From: Vulcanimicrobiota bacterium | GTDB lineage: Bacteria; Vulcanimicrobiota; Xenobia; Xenobiales; JADMJV01 | NCBI GenBank assembly: GCA_017307785.1 | Contig: JAFKGI010000011.1 | Span: 124,001-188,000, forward strand | Direction of reading: 5' to 3' | DNA: 64,000 nt | Shown: in pieces, positions 32,713 through 41,130 of the stretch | How the letters are laid out: each line of letters opens with the position of its first letter | How positions within the stretch are numbered: the first letter of the stretch is position 1 | Translations under genes and position numbers: made by a program | Notes under the pieces: generated by a model | Told to the model about the DNA's origin: nothing | The model's input: the letters and a program-made list of their open reading frames with translations, nothing else | Databases searched by the model: none

Positions 32713-33339
32713 ATGAAAGCCATACTAGGTAAGAAGGTTGGAATGACCCAGATCTTCGACCCGACCGGTAACGCCGTTCCCGTAACGGTACTGGAAGTGG
32801 GTCCCTGCCCGGTCATCCAACGCAAAACCGATGAAAAAGACGGCTACAAAGCCGTTCAACTGGGATACGAAGAGATCGGCGAAGCTCGCGCCAAGAAGGT
32901 CGTCTCCGGTCCCCGCCGCGGACAATTCAAGAAGTACGGCAAGCCCGTCTTCCGCTATCTGCAAGAAGTCCGCGTGGACAACCTCGAAGCATTCGGTGAC
33001 GAAGTCACCGTCAACATCTTCGACGGCATCGCCAAGGTCGACGTGATCGGCACCTCCAAAGGCAAGGGCTTCCAGGGAACCATGAAGCGCCACAACTTCG
33101 GTGGTGGTCCTCGCTCCCACGGCTCCAAGGTACACCGTCGCCCCGCCTCTACCGGCACCACCCAGATGGGTAGCTTGCCCGGTATGCGTAAGCCCGGTCA
33201 AATGGGCAACGCTCGCGTCACCGCTCTCGGACTCACCGTAGTCCGCGTCGACGCCGAGCGCAATCTCCTGCTCGTCAAAGGCTCCGTGCCCGGCCCCAAC
33301 GGCCGCCTGATCACGGTCCGCGAGTCGGGCCGTAAGTAA
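32713..33339 (+). CDS. rplC: 50S ribosomal protein L3
   Basis: L3 initiates 50S assembly and reaches the peptidyl-transferase centre with a long loop. The 208-residue product begins MKAILGKKVGMTQIFDPTGN and has GKGFQGTMKRHNFGGGPRSH followed by SLPGMRKPGQMGNARVT, the central extension. The length equals the E. coli protein (209). GAGGGTATAGA precedes the ATG. It is the first gene of an eleven-gene run ending with rplN, but unlike in most genomes it does not follow rpsJ; a promoter and folded leader lie upstream instead. Confidence 0.98.
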   Translation: MKAILGKKVGMTQIFDPTGNAVPVTVLEVGPCPVIQRKTDEKDGYKAVQLGYEEIGEARAKKVVSGPRRGQFKKYGKPVFRYLQEVRVDNLEAFGDEVTVNIFDGIAKVDVIGTSKGKGFQGTMKRHNFGGGPRSHGSKVHRRPASTGTTQMGSLPGMRKPGQMGNARVTALGLTVVRVDAERNLLLVKGSVPGPNGRLITVRESGRK

Positions 33340-33352
33340 GGAGACGACGCAA

Positions 33353-33994
33353 ATGGCTAAGATCAAATTGCACGACATGGCCGGCAAGGTCGTCGGCGAC
33401 ATCGACCTCAAGGACGCCGTCTTCGGCGCCGAATACAAAGAAAACCTGATCCACCAGATCTACGTGGGCCTGCTGGCCAACCGCCACCACGGCACCCACG
33501 ACACCAAGGGTAAAGGCGAAGTCCGCGGTGGCGGTCGTAAGCCCTGGCGTCAAAAAGGCACGGGCGGCGCTCGCGCCGGCAGCCGACGCTCCCCCCTCTG
33601 GAAGGGCGGCGGAACCACTTTCGGTCCCACCCCCCGCAAGTACACCCAGGTTCTGCCCAAGACCATGCGTCACGCCGCTCTGCGTTCCGCGCTCTCGCAG
33701 CGCGTTCGCGAAGAAGCTTTCACCGCCGTTTCGGAAGTGAAGCTCGACGGCTTCAAAACCAAGACCGTGGTCGACATGCTCAAGAGCCTGACCCAGGATG
33801 ACCACAGCGTCTCCACCAGCCACACCCTTCTCCTCATTGCGGAGCAGGACGCCGTGGTGATGAAGTCGGCCGCCAACATCCCCGGCGTCGAAGTCATCGT
33901 CGCCGAGCGCATCAACGTGGTGGACGTGGTCAACAGCAAGCGCATCCTGGCTACCAAGGACGCCATCACCAAACTGGAGGAAGTTCTCTCGTGA
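33353..33994 (+). CDS. rplD: 50S ribosomal protein L4
   Basis: The 213-residue L4 has its exit-tunnel loop at GGGRKPWRQKGTGGARAGSR and SPLWKGGGTTFGPTPRKY, the most conserved part of the family. In E. coli L4 represses the S10 operon by binding the leader. The folded rplC leader here would be the place to look for the same. AAGGAGACGACGCAA precedes the ATG. The end overlaps rplW by 4 nt (GTGA). Confidence 0.98.
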   Translation: MAKIKLHDMAGKVVGDIDLKDAVFGAEYKENLIHQIYVGLLANRHHGTHDTKGKGEVRGGGRKPWRQKGTGGARAGSRRSPLWKGGGTTFGPTPRKYTQVLPKTMRHAALRSALSQRVREEAFTAVSEVKLDGFKTKTVVDMLKSLTQDDHSVSTSHTLLLIAEQDAVVMKSAANIPGVEVIVAERINVVDVVNSKRILATKDAITKLEEVLS

Positions 33995-34335
33995 GCCGCC
34001 CCGCTAAACCCCTTTCGAGCGTCGCCGATCTGCGACGCATGACGGCACACGACGTCATCCGCAAACCCATTGTGACCGAGCAGTCGATGAACCTGTCGGC
34101 CGTCAACAAGTACACCTTCGAAGTGAACTTGCGCGCCAACAAGATCGAGATTCGCAACGCCATCCAGGACGTCTTCAAAGTGAAGGTGACCAAAGTAACC
34201 ACCTCCATTCTGCCCGGCAAAGTCAAGCGCCGCGGCAAAGTGGTGGGAACCACCTCCGACCGTAAGCGCGCGGTGGTGACTCTGGCAGAGGGGCATCAGA
34301 TTCAAATCGACAACCGCCCCCTGTTTGAAGTCTAA
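33991..34335 (+). CDS. rplW: 50S ribosomal protein L23
   Basis: L23 sits at the tunnel exit and docks trigger factor and SRP. The 114-residue product carries HDVIRKPIVTEQSMNLS, NKYTFEVNLRANKIEIRNAI and GKVKRRGKVVGTTSDRKRAV, all diagnostic. The GTG at 33991, coupled to the rplD stop and behind GGAGGAAG, gives about 16 more N-terminal residues than usual. The ATG at 34039 (MTAHDVIRK) would give the classical length but has no comparable ribosome-binding site. Confidence 0.96.
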   Translation: MSRPAKPLSSVADLRRMTAHDVIRKPIVTEQSMNLSAVNKYTFEVNLRANKIEIRNAIQDVFKVKVTKVTTSILPGKVKRRGKVVGTTSDRKRAVVTLAEGHQIQIDNRPLFEV

Positions 34336-34353
34336 GGAAGGACCCTCAAACAG

Positions 34354-35178
34354 ATGGCAATCAAGAAATTTAACCCCACCAGCCCGGGCCGCCGTCACAT
34401 GAGCCTGAGCACCTTCGCCGAGGTCACCACCTCGGAACCGGAAAAGAGCCTGCTGGCTCCGATCAAAAAGACCGCCGGTCGTAACTCGCAGGGACGCGTC
34501 ACCGCCCGCCATCGTGGCGGCGGAACTCGCCGTCACTACCGCATCATCGACTGGAAGCGCACCAAAGACGGAATCCCCGGCAAGGTCGCCACCATCGAGT
34601 ATGATCCCAACCGTACCGCTTACATCGCCCTCATCCACTATGCGGACGGCGAAAAGCGCTACATCCTGGCCCCCAACGGCCTGAAAGTCGGCGACACCAT
34701 CCACTCGGGTGAAGACGCGGACATCAAGACCGGCAACAACCTGCCGCTGCGCAAAGTCCCCGTCGGTACCCTGGTGCACAACGTCGAGCTGTATCCCAGC
34801 CGTGGTGCCCAGATGGTGCGCGCCGCCGGAGCTGCCGCTCAGTTGATGGCCAAAGAAAACAACAAGGCACTCCTACGCCTCCCCTCCGGTGAAGTTCGCC
34901 AGGTCTCTCACGACTGCCGCGCCACCATCGGTCAGGTCGGCAACCTGGAGAACGAGAACATCAAAGGCGGCAAAGCCGGACGTTCTCGCTGGAAAGGTAT
35001 CCGCCCGCGCATCCGCGGTGTCGCTACCAACCCCTGTGACCACCCGCACGGCGGCGGTGAAGCCCGCTCCACCCCGGGTCGTCCGAGCTCCACCCCGTGG
35101 GGCAAACCCGCCCTGGGTCTGAAGACCCGCAAAAAGAAAGCCAGTGACGCGCTGATCGTGCGTCGGCGCAAGAAGTAG
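34354..35178 (+). CDS. rplB: 50S ribosomal protein L2
   Basis: L2, 274 residues, is needed for subunit association and peptidyl transfer. It shows [36 protein letters not shown] and, near the C-terminus, [18 protein letters not shown] followed by [17 protein letters not shown]. The conserved histidine of DHPHGGG is present. The usual [12 protein letters not shown] reads [12 protein letters not shown], a mild variation. GGAAGGACCC lies before the ATG. Confidence 0.98.
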   Translation: MAIKKFNPTSPGRRHMSLSTFAEVTTSEPEKSLLAPIKKTAGRNSQGRVTARHRGGGTRRHYRIIDWKRTKDGIPGKVATIEYDPNRTAYIALIHYADGEKRYILAPNGLKVGDTIHSGEDADIKTGNNLPLRKVPVGTLVHNVELYPSRGAQMVRAAGAAAQLMAKENNKALLRLPSGEVRQVSHDCRATIGQVGNLENENIKGGKAGRSRWKGIRPRIRGVATNPCDHPHGGGEARSTPGRPSSTPWGKPALGLKTRKKKASDALIVRRRKK

Positions 35179-35189
35179 GAGGCTGAGCC

Positions 35190-35474
35190 GTGTCACGTTC
35201 AGTAAAAAAAGGCCCCTACATCGACTACGTTTTGCAGAAAAAAGTCGATGCTATGAACGCCAAGAATGAAAAGAAGGTCATCAAGACCTGGGCCCGTGCC
35301 GCCACCATCACTCCCGAAATGATCGGCCATACCCTGGCTGTTCACGACGGACGCAAGCACGTGCCGATCTACGTCAACGAGCAGATGGTTGCTCACAAAC
35401 TGGGTGAGTTCGCTCCCACGCGCCTCTACCGCGGCCACTCCGGCGGCAAAGCCGAGAAGAAAGGCAAGAGGTAG
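35190..35474 (+). CDS. rpsS: 30S ribosomal protein S19
   Basis: S19 of the 30S head, 94 residues, begins with a GTG and reads [40 protein letters not shown] and [33 protein letters not shown] precedes it. It is one or two residues longer than the E. coli protein and lies in its normal place between rplB and rplV. Confidence 0.98.
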   Translation: MSRSVKKGPYIDYVLQKKVDAMNAKNEKKVIKTWARAATITPEMIGHTLAVHDGRKHVPIYVNEQMVAHKLGEFAPTRLYRGHSGGKAEKKGKR

Positions 35475-35479
35475 TCACC

Positions 35480-35974
35480 GTGGCTAACGAGCAAGAAGAT
35501 CCCATCGAAAAGAAGCCCAAAGCCAAGAAAGCTGCGGCTCCTAAAGCCGAAGCCAAACCGGCTGCCGGAAAGGCCGTCGCTCCTAAGAAAAAGGCTCGTC
35601 CCTTCAAGGCCAAGCCCGTTTTCGAAGGACCCGAAGTGCGCGCCGTCGCCAAATGGATTCGTACCGCCCCGCGCAAACTGCGCCTGGTGGCCGATATGGT
35701 CCGTGGCAAGAAGGCCAGCGAAGCGGTTACCCTGCTTGACTTCACCAACAAGCGCGCAGCTCGCACGCTCAACAAAGTGATCAAGTCGGCCATCGCCAAC
35801 GCCGAGAACAATCACGAGTTGGACACCAACAAACTGGTGGTTTCCCAGCTCTATGTCGACCAGGGTCCCATGTTCAAGCGCTACCTTCCCAAGTCGCGTG
35901 GCCGAGCAACTCCCGTGCTGAAGTACGGTAGTCACATCACTGTGGTCGTGCGTCAACGTCAGGAGGGCATCTAG
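35480..35974 (+). CDS. rplV: 50S ribosomal protein L22 with Lys/Ala/Pro-rich N-terminal extension
   Basis: The L22 core starts near residue 50 ([20 protein letters not shown]) and includes the tunnel beta-hairpin [20 protein letters not shown]. At 164 residues it is about 50 longer than typical L22 (~110). The extra N-terminal part is low-complexity ([20 protein letters not shown]), reminiscent of extended r-proteins in actinobacteria and some other phyla. The GTG start lies 5 nt after the rpsS stop with GGCAAGAGG upstream. No methionine exists near residue 45, so the extension is probably translated. Confidence 0.96.
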   Translation: MANEQEDPIEKKPKAKKAAAPKAEAKPAAGKAVAPKKKARPFKAKPVFEGPEVRAVAKWIRTAPRKLRLVADMVRGKKASEAVTLLDFTNKRAARTLNKVIKSAIANAENNHELDTNKLVVSQLYVDQGPMFKRYLPKSRGRATPVLKYGSHITVVVRQRQEGI

Positions 35975-35975
35975 T

Positions 35976-36635
35976 ATGGGTCAGAAGATTCACCCGCTCG
36001 GACTCCGTCTGGGCATTATCCGCGGATGGGATTCGCGCTGGTTCCAGGAGAAAAACCTGGCCGAGTGGATTCGGGAAGACTTCCAAATCCGCAAATTCGT
36101 TCTGGCTCAATACCGCCACGCCAGCATCTCGCGCATCGAGATTGAACGCGCCAACAAAGTGCATGTCATCATCAACACCGGCAAACCCGGTCTGGTGATC
36201 GGCAAGCGCGGCTCGGGCATCGAAGACCTGCGCAAGAAGCTGGAAAAGCTGACCCAGAAGCCGATCAAGATCTCCGTCAAGGAAATCAAGCAGCCCGAGC
36301 TCGATGCCGAACTCGTCGCCCAGAACATCGCTGAAGCTCTCGAGAAGCGCGTGGCTTTCCGCCGCGCCATGAAACAATCGATGAGCCGCTCGATGAAGGC
36401 CGGCGCCAAGGGCATCAAAGTCCAGGTGAGCGGACGTCTCGGCGGCGCGGAAATCGCCCGCACCGAGCGTAACTTCCAAGGCAAGGTGCCGCTGCACACG
36501 CTGCGCGCCGACATCGACTATTCAATCCACGAAGCTCGCACCCCGGCTGGACGCATCGGCGTCAAAGTCTGGGTATACCGCGGCGAGATCCTGCCCCAGA
36601 AGGCGGATCTGCAGCAGTCCGAGCAGCAGCTGTAG
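35976..36635 (+). CDS. rpsC: 30S ribosomal protein S3
   Basis: S3 (219 residues) lines the mRNA entry channel and has helicase activity in complex with S4 and S5. It begins [20 protein letters not shown], holds a KH domain with [18 protein letters not shown], and the C-terminal [20 protein letters not shown]. The start follows the rplV stop by one base, with CAGGAGGGC just upstream. Confidence 0.98.
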   Translation: MGQKIHPLGLRLGIIRGWDSRWFQEKNLAEWIREDFQIRKFVLAQYRHASISRIEIERANKVHVIINTGKPGLVIGKRGSGIEDLRKKLEKLTQKPIKISVKEIKQPELDAELVAQNIAEALEKRVAFRRAMKQSMSRSMKAGAKGIKVQVSGRLGGAEIARTERNFQGKVPLHTLRADIDYSIHEARTPAGRIGVKVWVYRGEILPQKADLQQSEQQL

Positions 36636-36645
36636 GAGGCGCGCA

Positions 36646-37074
36646 ATGCTTAGCCCGAAGCGAGTAAAACATCGCAAAGTTCACCGCGGCCGTATGAAAG
36701 GCAAGTCTCACCGAGGAAGCTCGGTGTACTTCGGACAGTTCGCGCTCCAGTCGATGGAGCCGTGCTGGCTGACCGCCCGCCAAATCGAAGCTGCTCGTAT
36801 CGCTATGACCCGCTACATCAAACGTGGCGGTAAGGTCTGGATCCGCGTCTTCCCCGACAAGTCCGTGACCAAGAAACCCGCCGAAACCCGAATGGGCTCC
36901 GGCAAGGGATCCCCGGAATTCTGGGTTGCCGTGATTCGTCCCGGCCGCATCATGTTCGAAATCGCCGGCGTTCCCGAAGAAGCGGCACGCGAGGCCATGC
37001 GCCTGGCTGCCAACAAGCTGCCCATGAAGACCCGCTTCATGGTCCGCGAGGAATTCGGAGGAGATGAATCGTGA
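36646..37074 (+). CDS. rplP: 50S ribosomal protein L16
   Basis: L16, 142 residues, organises the A-site tRNA pocket of the 50S subunit. Diagnostic stretches are [40 protein letters not shown] and [20 protein letters not shown]. The arginine in RMGSGKG corresponds to the residue hydroxylated in E. coli. TAGGAGGCGCGC precedes the ATG. It overlaps rpmC by 4 nt. Confidence 0.98.
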   Translation: MLSPKRVKHRKVHRGRMKGKSHRGSSVYFGQFALQSMEPCWLTARQIEAARIAMTRYIKRGGKVWIRVFPDKSVTKKPAETRMGSGKGSPEFWVAVIRPGRIMFEIAGVPEEAAREAMRLAANKLPMKTRFMVREEFGGDES

Positions 37075-37295
37075 AGATCGGCGATTCCAGAAAAGACCTG
37101 CGCGGCAAAGACAAAGCGGCTTTGCGCGACAAACTGATCGAGACCAAGCAAGAGCTCTTCAACCTGCGCTTCATGCTCTCGACCGGTGGATCTCAGAACA
37201 ACGCGGAAGTTCGCCGCGTCAAGAAAGAGATCGCCCGTATCCACACCATCCTTCGTGAGAAGGAACTGGCCGAGGCCGGAGGAGCGAAGAAATGA
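37071..37295 (+). CDS. rpmC: 50S ribosomal protein L29
   Basis: The 74-residue helical hairpin protein of the tunnel exit starts with GTG overlapping the rplP stop. It reads [20 protein letters not shown] then [19 protein letters not shown] and [17 protein letters not shown], the usual 'L...L......L.nLRfq...gql.n...ir..rr.IAri.t'. GGAGGAGATGAATC provides the ribosome-binding site. Confidence 0.97.
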   Translation: MKIGDSRKDLRGKDKAALRDKLIETKQELFNLRFMLSTGGSQNNAEVRRVKKEIARIHTILREKELAEAGGAKK

Positions 37296-37561
37296 GTGAA
37301 GCCACCGTAACCCGCGCCCGCCGCAAGACCCGCGTCGGCGTGGTTGTGAGCGACAAAATGGACAAGACCGTGGTGGTTGCCGTCACGCGTCAGTTCCCCC
37401 ACCCGCTCTACAAGAAGATCATCAAGCGCACCAAAAAGTACAAAGCACACGACCAGGACAACACCTGCGGCGTAGGCGATGTCGTGCGCATCTCGGAGAC
37501 CCGTCCGCTCTCGCGTGACAAGCGCTGGAGAATCCAGATCATCCTCGAGAAAGCTCGCTAA
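37292..37561 (+). CDS. rpsQ: 30S ribosomal protein S17
   Basis: S17, 89 residues, binds helix 11 of 16S rRNA. It shows [40 protein letters not shown] and [18 protein letters not shown], the family signature. The ATG overlaps the rpmC stop by 4 nt, with GCCGGAGGAGCG upstream. Confidence 0.98.
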   Translation: MSEATVTRARRKTRVGVVVSDKMDKTVVVAVTRQFPHPLYKKIIKRTKKYKAHDQDNTCGVGDVVRISETRPLSRDKRWRIQIILEKAR

Positions 37562-37572
37562 GGGAGGCCGAC

Positions 37573-37941
37573 ATGATTCAACAAGAAAGCCGTCTTCGCG
37601 TAGCCGATAACTCGGGCGCTAAAGAACTCCTGTGCATTCGCGTGCTCGGTGGTTCGACCCGCAAAACGGGCGGCGTAGGCGACATCATCGTCGCCGCCGT
37701 CAAGACCGCCACCCCCGGTGGTGCCGTCAAGAAGGGTGACGTAGTCAAGGCTGTGATCGTTCGCACCAAGACCCGCGTTCGCCGTCCCGACGGTTCCTAC
37801 ATCGGATTCGATGACAATGCGGCCGTGATCATCCGTGAGGACCACAATCCTCGCGGCACCCGCATCTTCGGCCCGGTGGCCCGCGAACTTCGTGAGCGCG
37901 AGTTCATGAAGATCGTTTCGCTGGCTCCTGAGGTTCTCTAA
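37573..37941 (+). CDS. rplN: 50S ribosomal protein L14
   Basis: L14 (122 residues, the exact family length) forms intersubunit bridge B8. It begins [20 protein letters not shown] and has [20 protein letters not shown] and [32 protein letters not shown] precedes the ATG. A 13-bp hairpin follows and the gene that normally comes next, rplX (L24), is absent; rplE follows instead. Confidence 0.98.
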   Translation: MIQQESRLRVADNSGAKELLCIRVLGGSTRKTGGVGDIIVAAVKTATPGGAVKKGDVVKAVIVRTKTRVRRPDGSYIGFDDNAAVIIREDHNPRGTRIFGPVARELREREFMKIVSLAPEVL

Positions 37942-37965
37942 CCTCAAGGTAGCGAAAAGTTAACA

Positions 37966-37993
37966 AGCGAGGCGGGGAAATCCCCGCCTCGCT
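37966..37993 (+). other. Intercistronic rplN-rplE hairpin at the missing rplX position
   Basis: A perfect 13-bp stem AGCGAGGCGGGGA / TCCCCGCCTCGCT with an AA loop is followed by GGTTTAAAAC, not a T-run. It lies where rplX normally stands. A weak promoter-like pair (TTTAAA ... AATAAT) occurs just downstream before rplE, too poor to call. Confidence 0.75.
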
Positions 37994-38069
37994 GGTTTAA
38001 AACTTAAGCCCATTTCCAATAATGGCTAACAATGTCGGAGCACAAAGACGTTCCGACGAAAGGAAAACA

Positions 38070-38705
38070 ATGGCCAAGAAACCTGAAGCCCAAAAGGGCG
38101 GCCGCTCGAAGGGTCCCATCGACCTGGGCGGCGCCACAGAGAAAGTCCCCTTCAAGACGATTCCGTTGCGCCTCAAAGACAAGTATCGCAGCGAAGTCGT
38201 TGGAGCTCTGAGAGAAAAGTTCGCCTACAAGAACGTCATGCAAGTGCCCCGCCTCGAGAAGGTGGTCATCAACATCGGCGTTGGCGAAGCCATCGGCAAC
38301 CCCAAGTTGCTGGATATGGCTCACGCCGAGCTCGGTCACATCACCGGACAGCGTCCCGTGATCACCAAGGCTCGCAACTCCATCTCCAACTTCAAACTGC
38401 GCGAAGGCGTGAAAATCGGCACCAAGGTCACCCTGCGCGGACCGCGCATGTGGGCCTTCCTGGACAAACTGTTCTCGGTCGTGCTGCCGCGTATCCGCGA
38501 CTTCCGCGGTCTGCCCCACAAGTCGTTTGACGGTCGTGGCAACTACGCCATCGGCCTCAAAGAGCAGACCATCTTCCCCGAGATTCAGTACGACAAGGTG
38601 GAGCGCGTCCGCGGAATGGACATCAACATCGTAACCACCGCCAACACGGATGAAGAGGCGTCGGAGTTCCTGAAACTCCTCGGCTGCCCCATCCGAGTCC
38701 AGTAA
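38070..38705 (+). CDS. rplE: 50S ribosomal protein L5
   Basis: L5 binds 5S rRNA and contacts P-site tRNA. The chosen ATG at 38070 follows GAAAGGAAAACA and gives 211 residues. The core begins at [20 protein letters not shown] and includes [39 protein letters not shown] and [20 protein letters not shown]. About 30 residues before the core ([18 protein letters not shown]) are an extension not seen in E. coli (179 residues). An upstream in-frame ATG at 38022 lacks a ribosome-binding site. rpsN, which usually follows, is missing. Confidence 0.97.
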   Translation: MAKKPEAQKGGRSKGPIDLGGATEKVPFKTIPLRLKDKYRSEVVGALREKFAYKNVMQVPRLEKVVINIGVGEAIGNPKLLDMAHAELGHITGQRPVITKARNSISNFKLREGVKIGTKVTLRGPRMWAFLDKLFSVVLPRIRDFRGLPHKSFDGRGNYAIGLKEQTIFPEIQYDKVERVRGMDINIVTTANTDEEASEFLKLLGCPIRVQ

Positions 38706-38717
38706 GGAGAGTCGAGT

Positions 38718-39116
38718 ATGCCGACCACAGATCCCATTGCAGATATGCTGACCCGGGTGCGCAACGCCAATAAGTCTCTTCACGAGCAGGTCGACGTCCC
38801 CGCCTCCAAGATGAAGGAGCGCATCGCCAAAGTGCTCAAGCGCGAAGGCTTCATCAAGGACTACCAAATGATTCAAGCCGGAGTTCAGGGTGTCTTGCGC
38901 ATCCAGATGAAGTACAGCTCCGAGCGCGACCGGGTGATCAATGGTATCACCCGCGTCTCCAAGCCGGGCCTGCGTCGCTACGTAGGCAAGGAAGAAATCC
39001 CCAACATTTACGGCGGTATGGGCGTCGTCATCCTCTCCACCCCGAAGGGCGTTATGTCCGGCCGCAAGGCTCGCAAACAGGGTGTCGGTGGCGAAGTCCT
39101 CGCCTACGTTTGGTAG
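38718..39116 (+). CDS. rpsH: 30S ribosomal protein S8
   Basis: S8, 132 residues, is a primary 16S rRNA binding protein and the translational repressor of the spc operon in E. coli. It reads MPTTDPIADMLTRVRNANKS, RYVGKEEIPNIYGGMGVVIL and ends GRKARKQGVGGEVLAYVW. AAGGAGAGTCGAGT precedes the ATG. It follows rplE directly without rpsN between them. Confidence 0.98.
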   Translation: MPTTDPIADMLTRVRNANKSLHEQVDVPASKMKERIAKVLKREGFIKDYQMIQAGVQGVLRIQMKYSSERDRVINGITRVSKPGLRRYVGKEEIPNIYGGMGVVILSTPKGVMSGRKARKQGVGGEVLAYVW

Positions 39117-39129
39117 CGAGGAGCCTGAT

Positions 39130-39693
39130 ATGTCACGCATTGGAAAAAAACCGATTGAACTCCCCAAGGGCGTAACCGTTACCGTCAACAACGGCCAGGT
39201 TACGGTCAAGGGTCCCAAGGGCCAGATGGTGCACTCCATCCACCCCGACCTGAAAATCACCGTTGAGGGCTCGAACCTCACGGTCGAGAATCCCGAGCAC
39301 GAGAACCGCTCTCTGAAGTCGGCTCACGGCCTGTCCCGCACTCTGCTCAACAACGCCGTCACCGGCGTGTCCACCGGCTTCACCAAGTCGCTGGAAATCA
39401 TCGGCGTCGGTTACCGCGCCGTGCAGCAGGGCAAAGGCATCCAGCTCCAGCTGGGTTACTCGCACCCCATCGACGTCGCCGAAATCGCCGACATCGAATT
39501 GGTGGTCGAGGCCGATAACCGCGCCAAGACCAACTTCATCCACGTCAAAGGCGTGGATCGCCAGAAGGTCGGCCAGGTTGCCGCCAATCTGCGCGAGCTC
39601 CGTCCCCCGGAACCCTACAAGGGTAAGGGCGTCCGCTACATCGGCGAGAAGATCATTCGCAAGATGGGCAAAGCCGGAAAGGCTGGTAAGTAA
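39130..39693 (+). CDS. rplF: 50S ribosomal protein L6
   Basis: From the ATG at 39130 (behind GCGAGGAGCC) the product has 187 residues and starts [20 protein letters not shown]. The central and C-terminal parts hold [32 protein letters not shown] and [20 protein letters not shown], the family signature. L6 supports the sarcin-ricin loop region. A longer reading from 39082 would overlap rpsH by 35 nt and has no support. Confidence 0.98.
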   Translation: MSRIGKKPIELPKGVTVTVNNGQVTVKGPKGQMVHSIHPDLKITVEGSNLTVENPEHENRSLKSAHGLSRTLLNNAVTGVSTGFTKSLEIIGVGYRAVQQGKGIQLQLGYSHPIDVAEIADIELVVEADNRAKTNFIHVKGVDRQKVGQVAANLRELRPPEPYKGKGVRYIGEKIIRKMGKAGKAGK

Positions 39694-39695
39694 CC

Positions 39696-40058
39696 GTGAT
39701 CAAGAAAGTTTCACGCAACTCCACCCGCGTTCAGCGTCACCTCCGTGTGCGCAAGCGCCTCAACGGCTCGGGCGAACGTCCGCGCCTGGTCATCTACCGC
39801 AGCCTGAACCACGTTTACGTTCAGGTGATCGACGACGCCCAGGGCAACACCCTGGTAGCCGCCTCCAGTCTGGACCCCTCCTTGAAAGGACAGAAAATGT
39901 CCCTCAAGGAGAAGGCCACCAAAGTGGGCGAGCTGATCGGAAAGCGCAGCACCGAAAAGGGCATCACTTCGGTGGTGTTCGACCGTGGTGGCTACAAGTA
40001 CCACGGCCGCGTGGCTGCACTGGCTGAAGCCGCTCGCGGCGCCGGTCTGGAATTCTAA
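39696..40058 (+). CDS. rplR: 50S ribosomal protein L18
   Basis: L18, 120 residues, binds 5S rRNA together with L5. It starts with GTG two bases after the rplF stop, has [40 protein letters not shown] and ends [20 protein letters not shown], then GAGLEF. The basic N-terminus and the FDRGGY motif are diagnostic. GGAAAGGCTGG upstream serves as ribosome-binding site. Confidence 0.97.
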   Translation: MIKKVSRNSTRVQRHLRVRKRLNGSGERPRLVIYRSLNHVYVQVIDDAQGNTLVAASSLDPSLKGQKMSLKEKATKVGELIGKRSTEKGITSVVFDRGGYKYHGRVAALAEAARGAGLEF

Positions 40059-40069
40059 GGAGAAGCACT

Positions 40070-40633
40070 ATGAGTTTGCAACGACACATCGATCCTGACG
40101 GTCTCGACCTGAAGGAACATCTGGTCCGCATCAACCGCGTATCCAAAGTGGTTAAGGGCGGCAAACGCTTCGCCTTCTCCGCTCTGGTGGTCGTCGGCGA
40201 CGGTGCCGGTCACGTGGGCGTCGGTCTGGGTAAGGCCGGCGAAGTCCCCGAGGCCATCCGTAAGGCCAACGAAGATGCCAAGAAGAACCTGATCCGCGTG
40301 CCGATGGTGGGTAACACCATCCCCCACGCTCACGTGGCAGCCTTCGGCTCCACCCGTGTGATGATGCGCCCGGCTTCGGCCGGAACCGGCGTTATCGCCG
40401 GTGGTGCTGTCCGCGCCGTGGTCGAGCTGGCCGGCATCAAGGACATCCTCACCAAGACCCTGGGCTCCAAGAACCCCACCAACGTGGTCTACACCACCGT
40501 CAAGGGACTCTCCGAGCTGCTCAAGGCTGAGGAAATCGCCGCCCGCCGCGGTAAAACCGTGGAAGAACTGGTTGGCAAGCGCGTCGCCAGCGTACTGAGC
40601 GAGTCTCAGCACGCCGTCCCGGCTTTCACCTAA
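40070..40633 (+). CDS. rpsE: 30S ribosomal protein S5
   Basis: S5 (187 residues) takes part in mRNA unwinding and decoding fidelity. It contains the double-stranded RNA-binding part [40 protein letters not shown] and the C-terminal [20 protein letters not shown] and [30 protein letters not shown] precedes the ATG. Instead of rpmD, a terminator-like hairpin follows. Confidence 0.98.
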   Translation: MSLQRHIDPDGLDLKEHLVRINRVSKVVKGGKRFAFSALVVVGDGAGHVGVGLGKAGEVPEAIRKANEDAKKNLIRVPMVGNTIPHAHVAAFGSTRVMMRPASAGTGVIAGGAVRAVVELAGIKDILTKTLGSKNPTNVVYTTVKGLSELLKAEEIAARRGKTVEELVGKRVASVLSESQHAVPAFT

Positions 40634-40637
40634 AAAC

Positions 40638-40669
40638 GATGTCCGGTCTTCACCGACCGGACATCTTTT
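40638..40669 (+). terminator. Terminator/attenuator between rpsE and rplO
   Basis: A perfect 11-bp stem GATGTCCGGTC / GACCGGACATC with loop TTCACC is followed by TTTTCTTG. It stands at the usual rpmD site inside the spc operon and may partly uncouple rplO-secY from upstream genes. Confidence 0.75.
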
Positions 40670-40692
40670 CTTGATCTTAAGGAGTACGTATT

Positions 40693-41130
40693 ATGCAAGC
40701 CAATCAGCTTCGCTCCAATCCGGGAGCCCGCAAAGATCGTCGTCGCGTCGGACGCGGCGGCAAGCTCGGCGCTCAGGCTACTCGCGGTCACAAAGGCCAG
40801 TCGTCCCGCTCCGGCGGAACCAAAGGCCCCTCCTTCGAGGGCGGTCAAACGCCTTGGTACCGTCAGTTGCCCAAATACCGCGGCTTCAAGAACCCGTTCC
40901 GTACGGAGTATCTGGAAGTCACGCTCAAACAGTTGGACCAATTTGAGGACAATTCGACGGTTACCGCGGAGTCTTTGAGGGAAAAGGGCTTTGTGCGCAA
41001 CTTGCGCCAGCCCATCAAGGTGTTGGGTTCCGGAAGCCTGAGCAAAAAGCTCACGGTTCAACTGGACGCTTACACCGCCTCGGCCCGTGAAGCAATCGAA
41101 AAGGCCGGGGGGAAAGTCGAGGTCATCTAG
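40693..41130 (+). CDS. rplO: 50S ribosomal protein L15
   Basis: L15, 145 residues, is a late assembly protein of the 50S subunit. It begins MQANQLRSNPGARKDRRRVG, followed by the Gly/Arg-rich RGGKLGAQATRGHKGQSSRS and SFEGGQTPWYRQLPKYRGFK, the family pattern. TTAAGGAGTACGTATT precedes the ATG. Its stop overlaps the secY start, coupling L15 to the translocon gene as in most bacteria. Confidence 0.97.
   Translation: MQANQLRSNPGARKDRRRVGRGGKLGAQATRGHKGQSSRSGGTKGPSFEGGQTPWYRQLPKYRGFKNPFRTEYLEVTLKQLDQFEDNSTVTAESLREKGFVRNLRQPIKVLGSGSLSKKLTVQLDAYTASAREAIEKAGGKVEVI

Noticed and set aside
37942-38069. A short rplX (L24) between rplN and rplE
   Set aside because: All frames of the 128-nt gap were read; it holds a 26-nt hairpin and no KOW-motif coding sequence.
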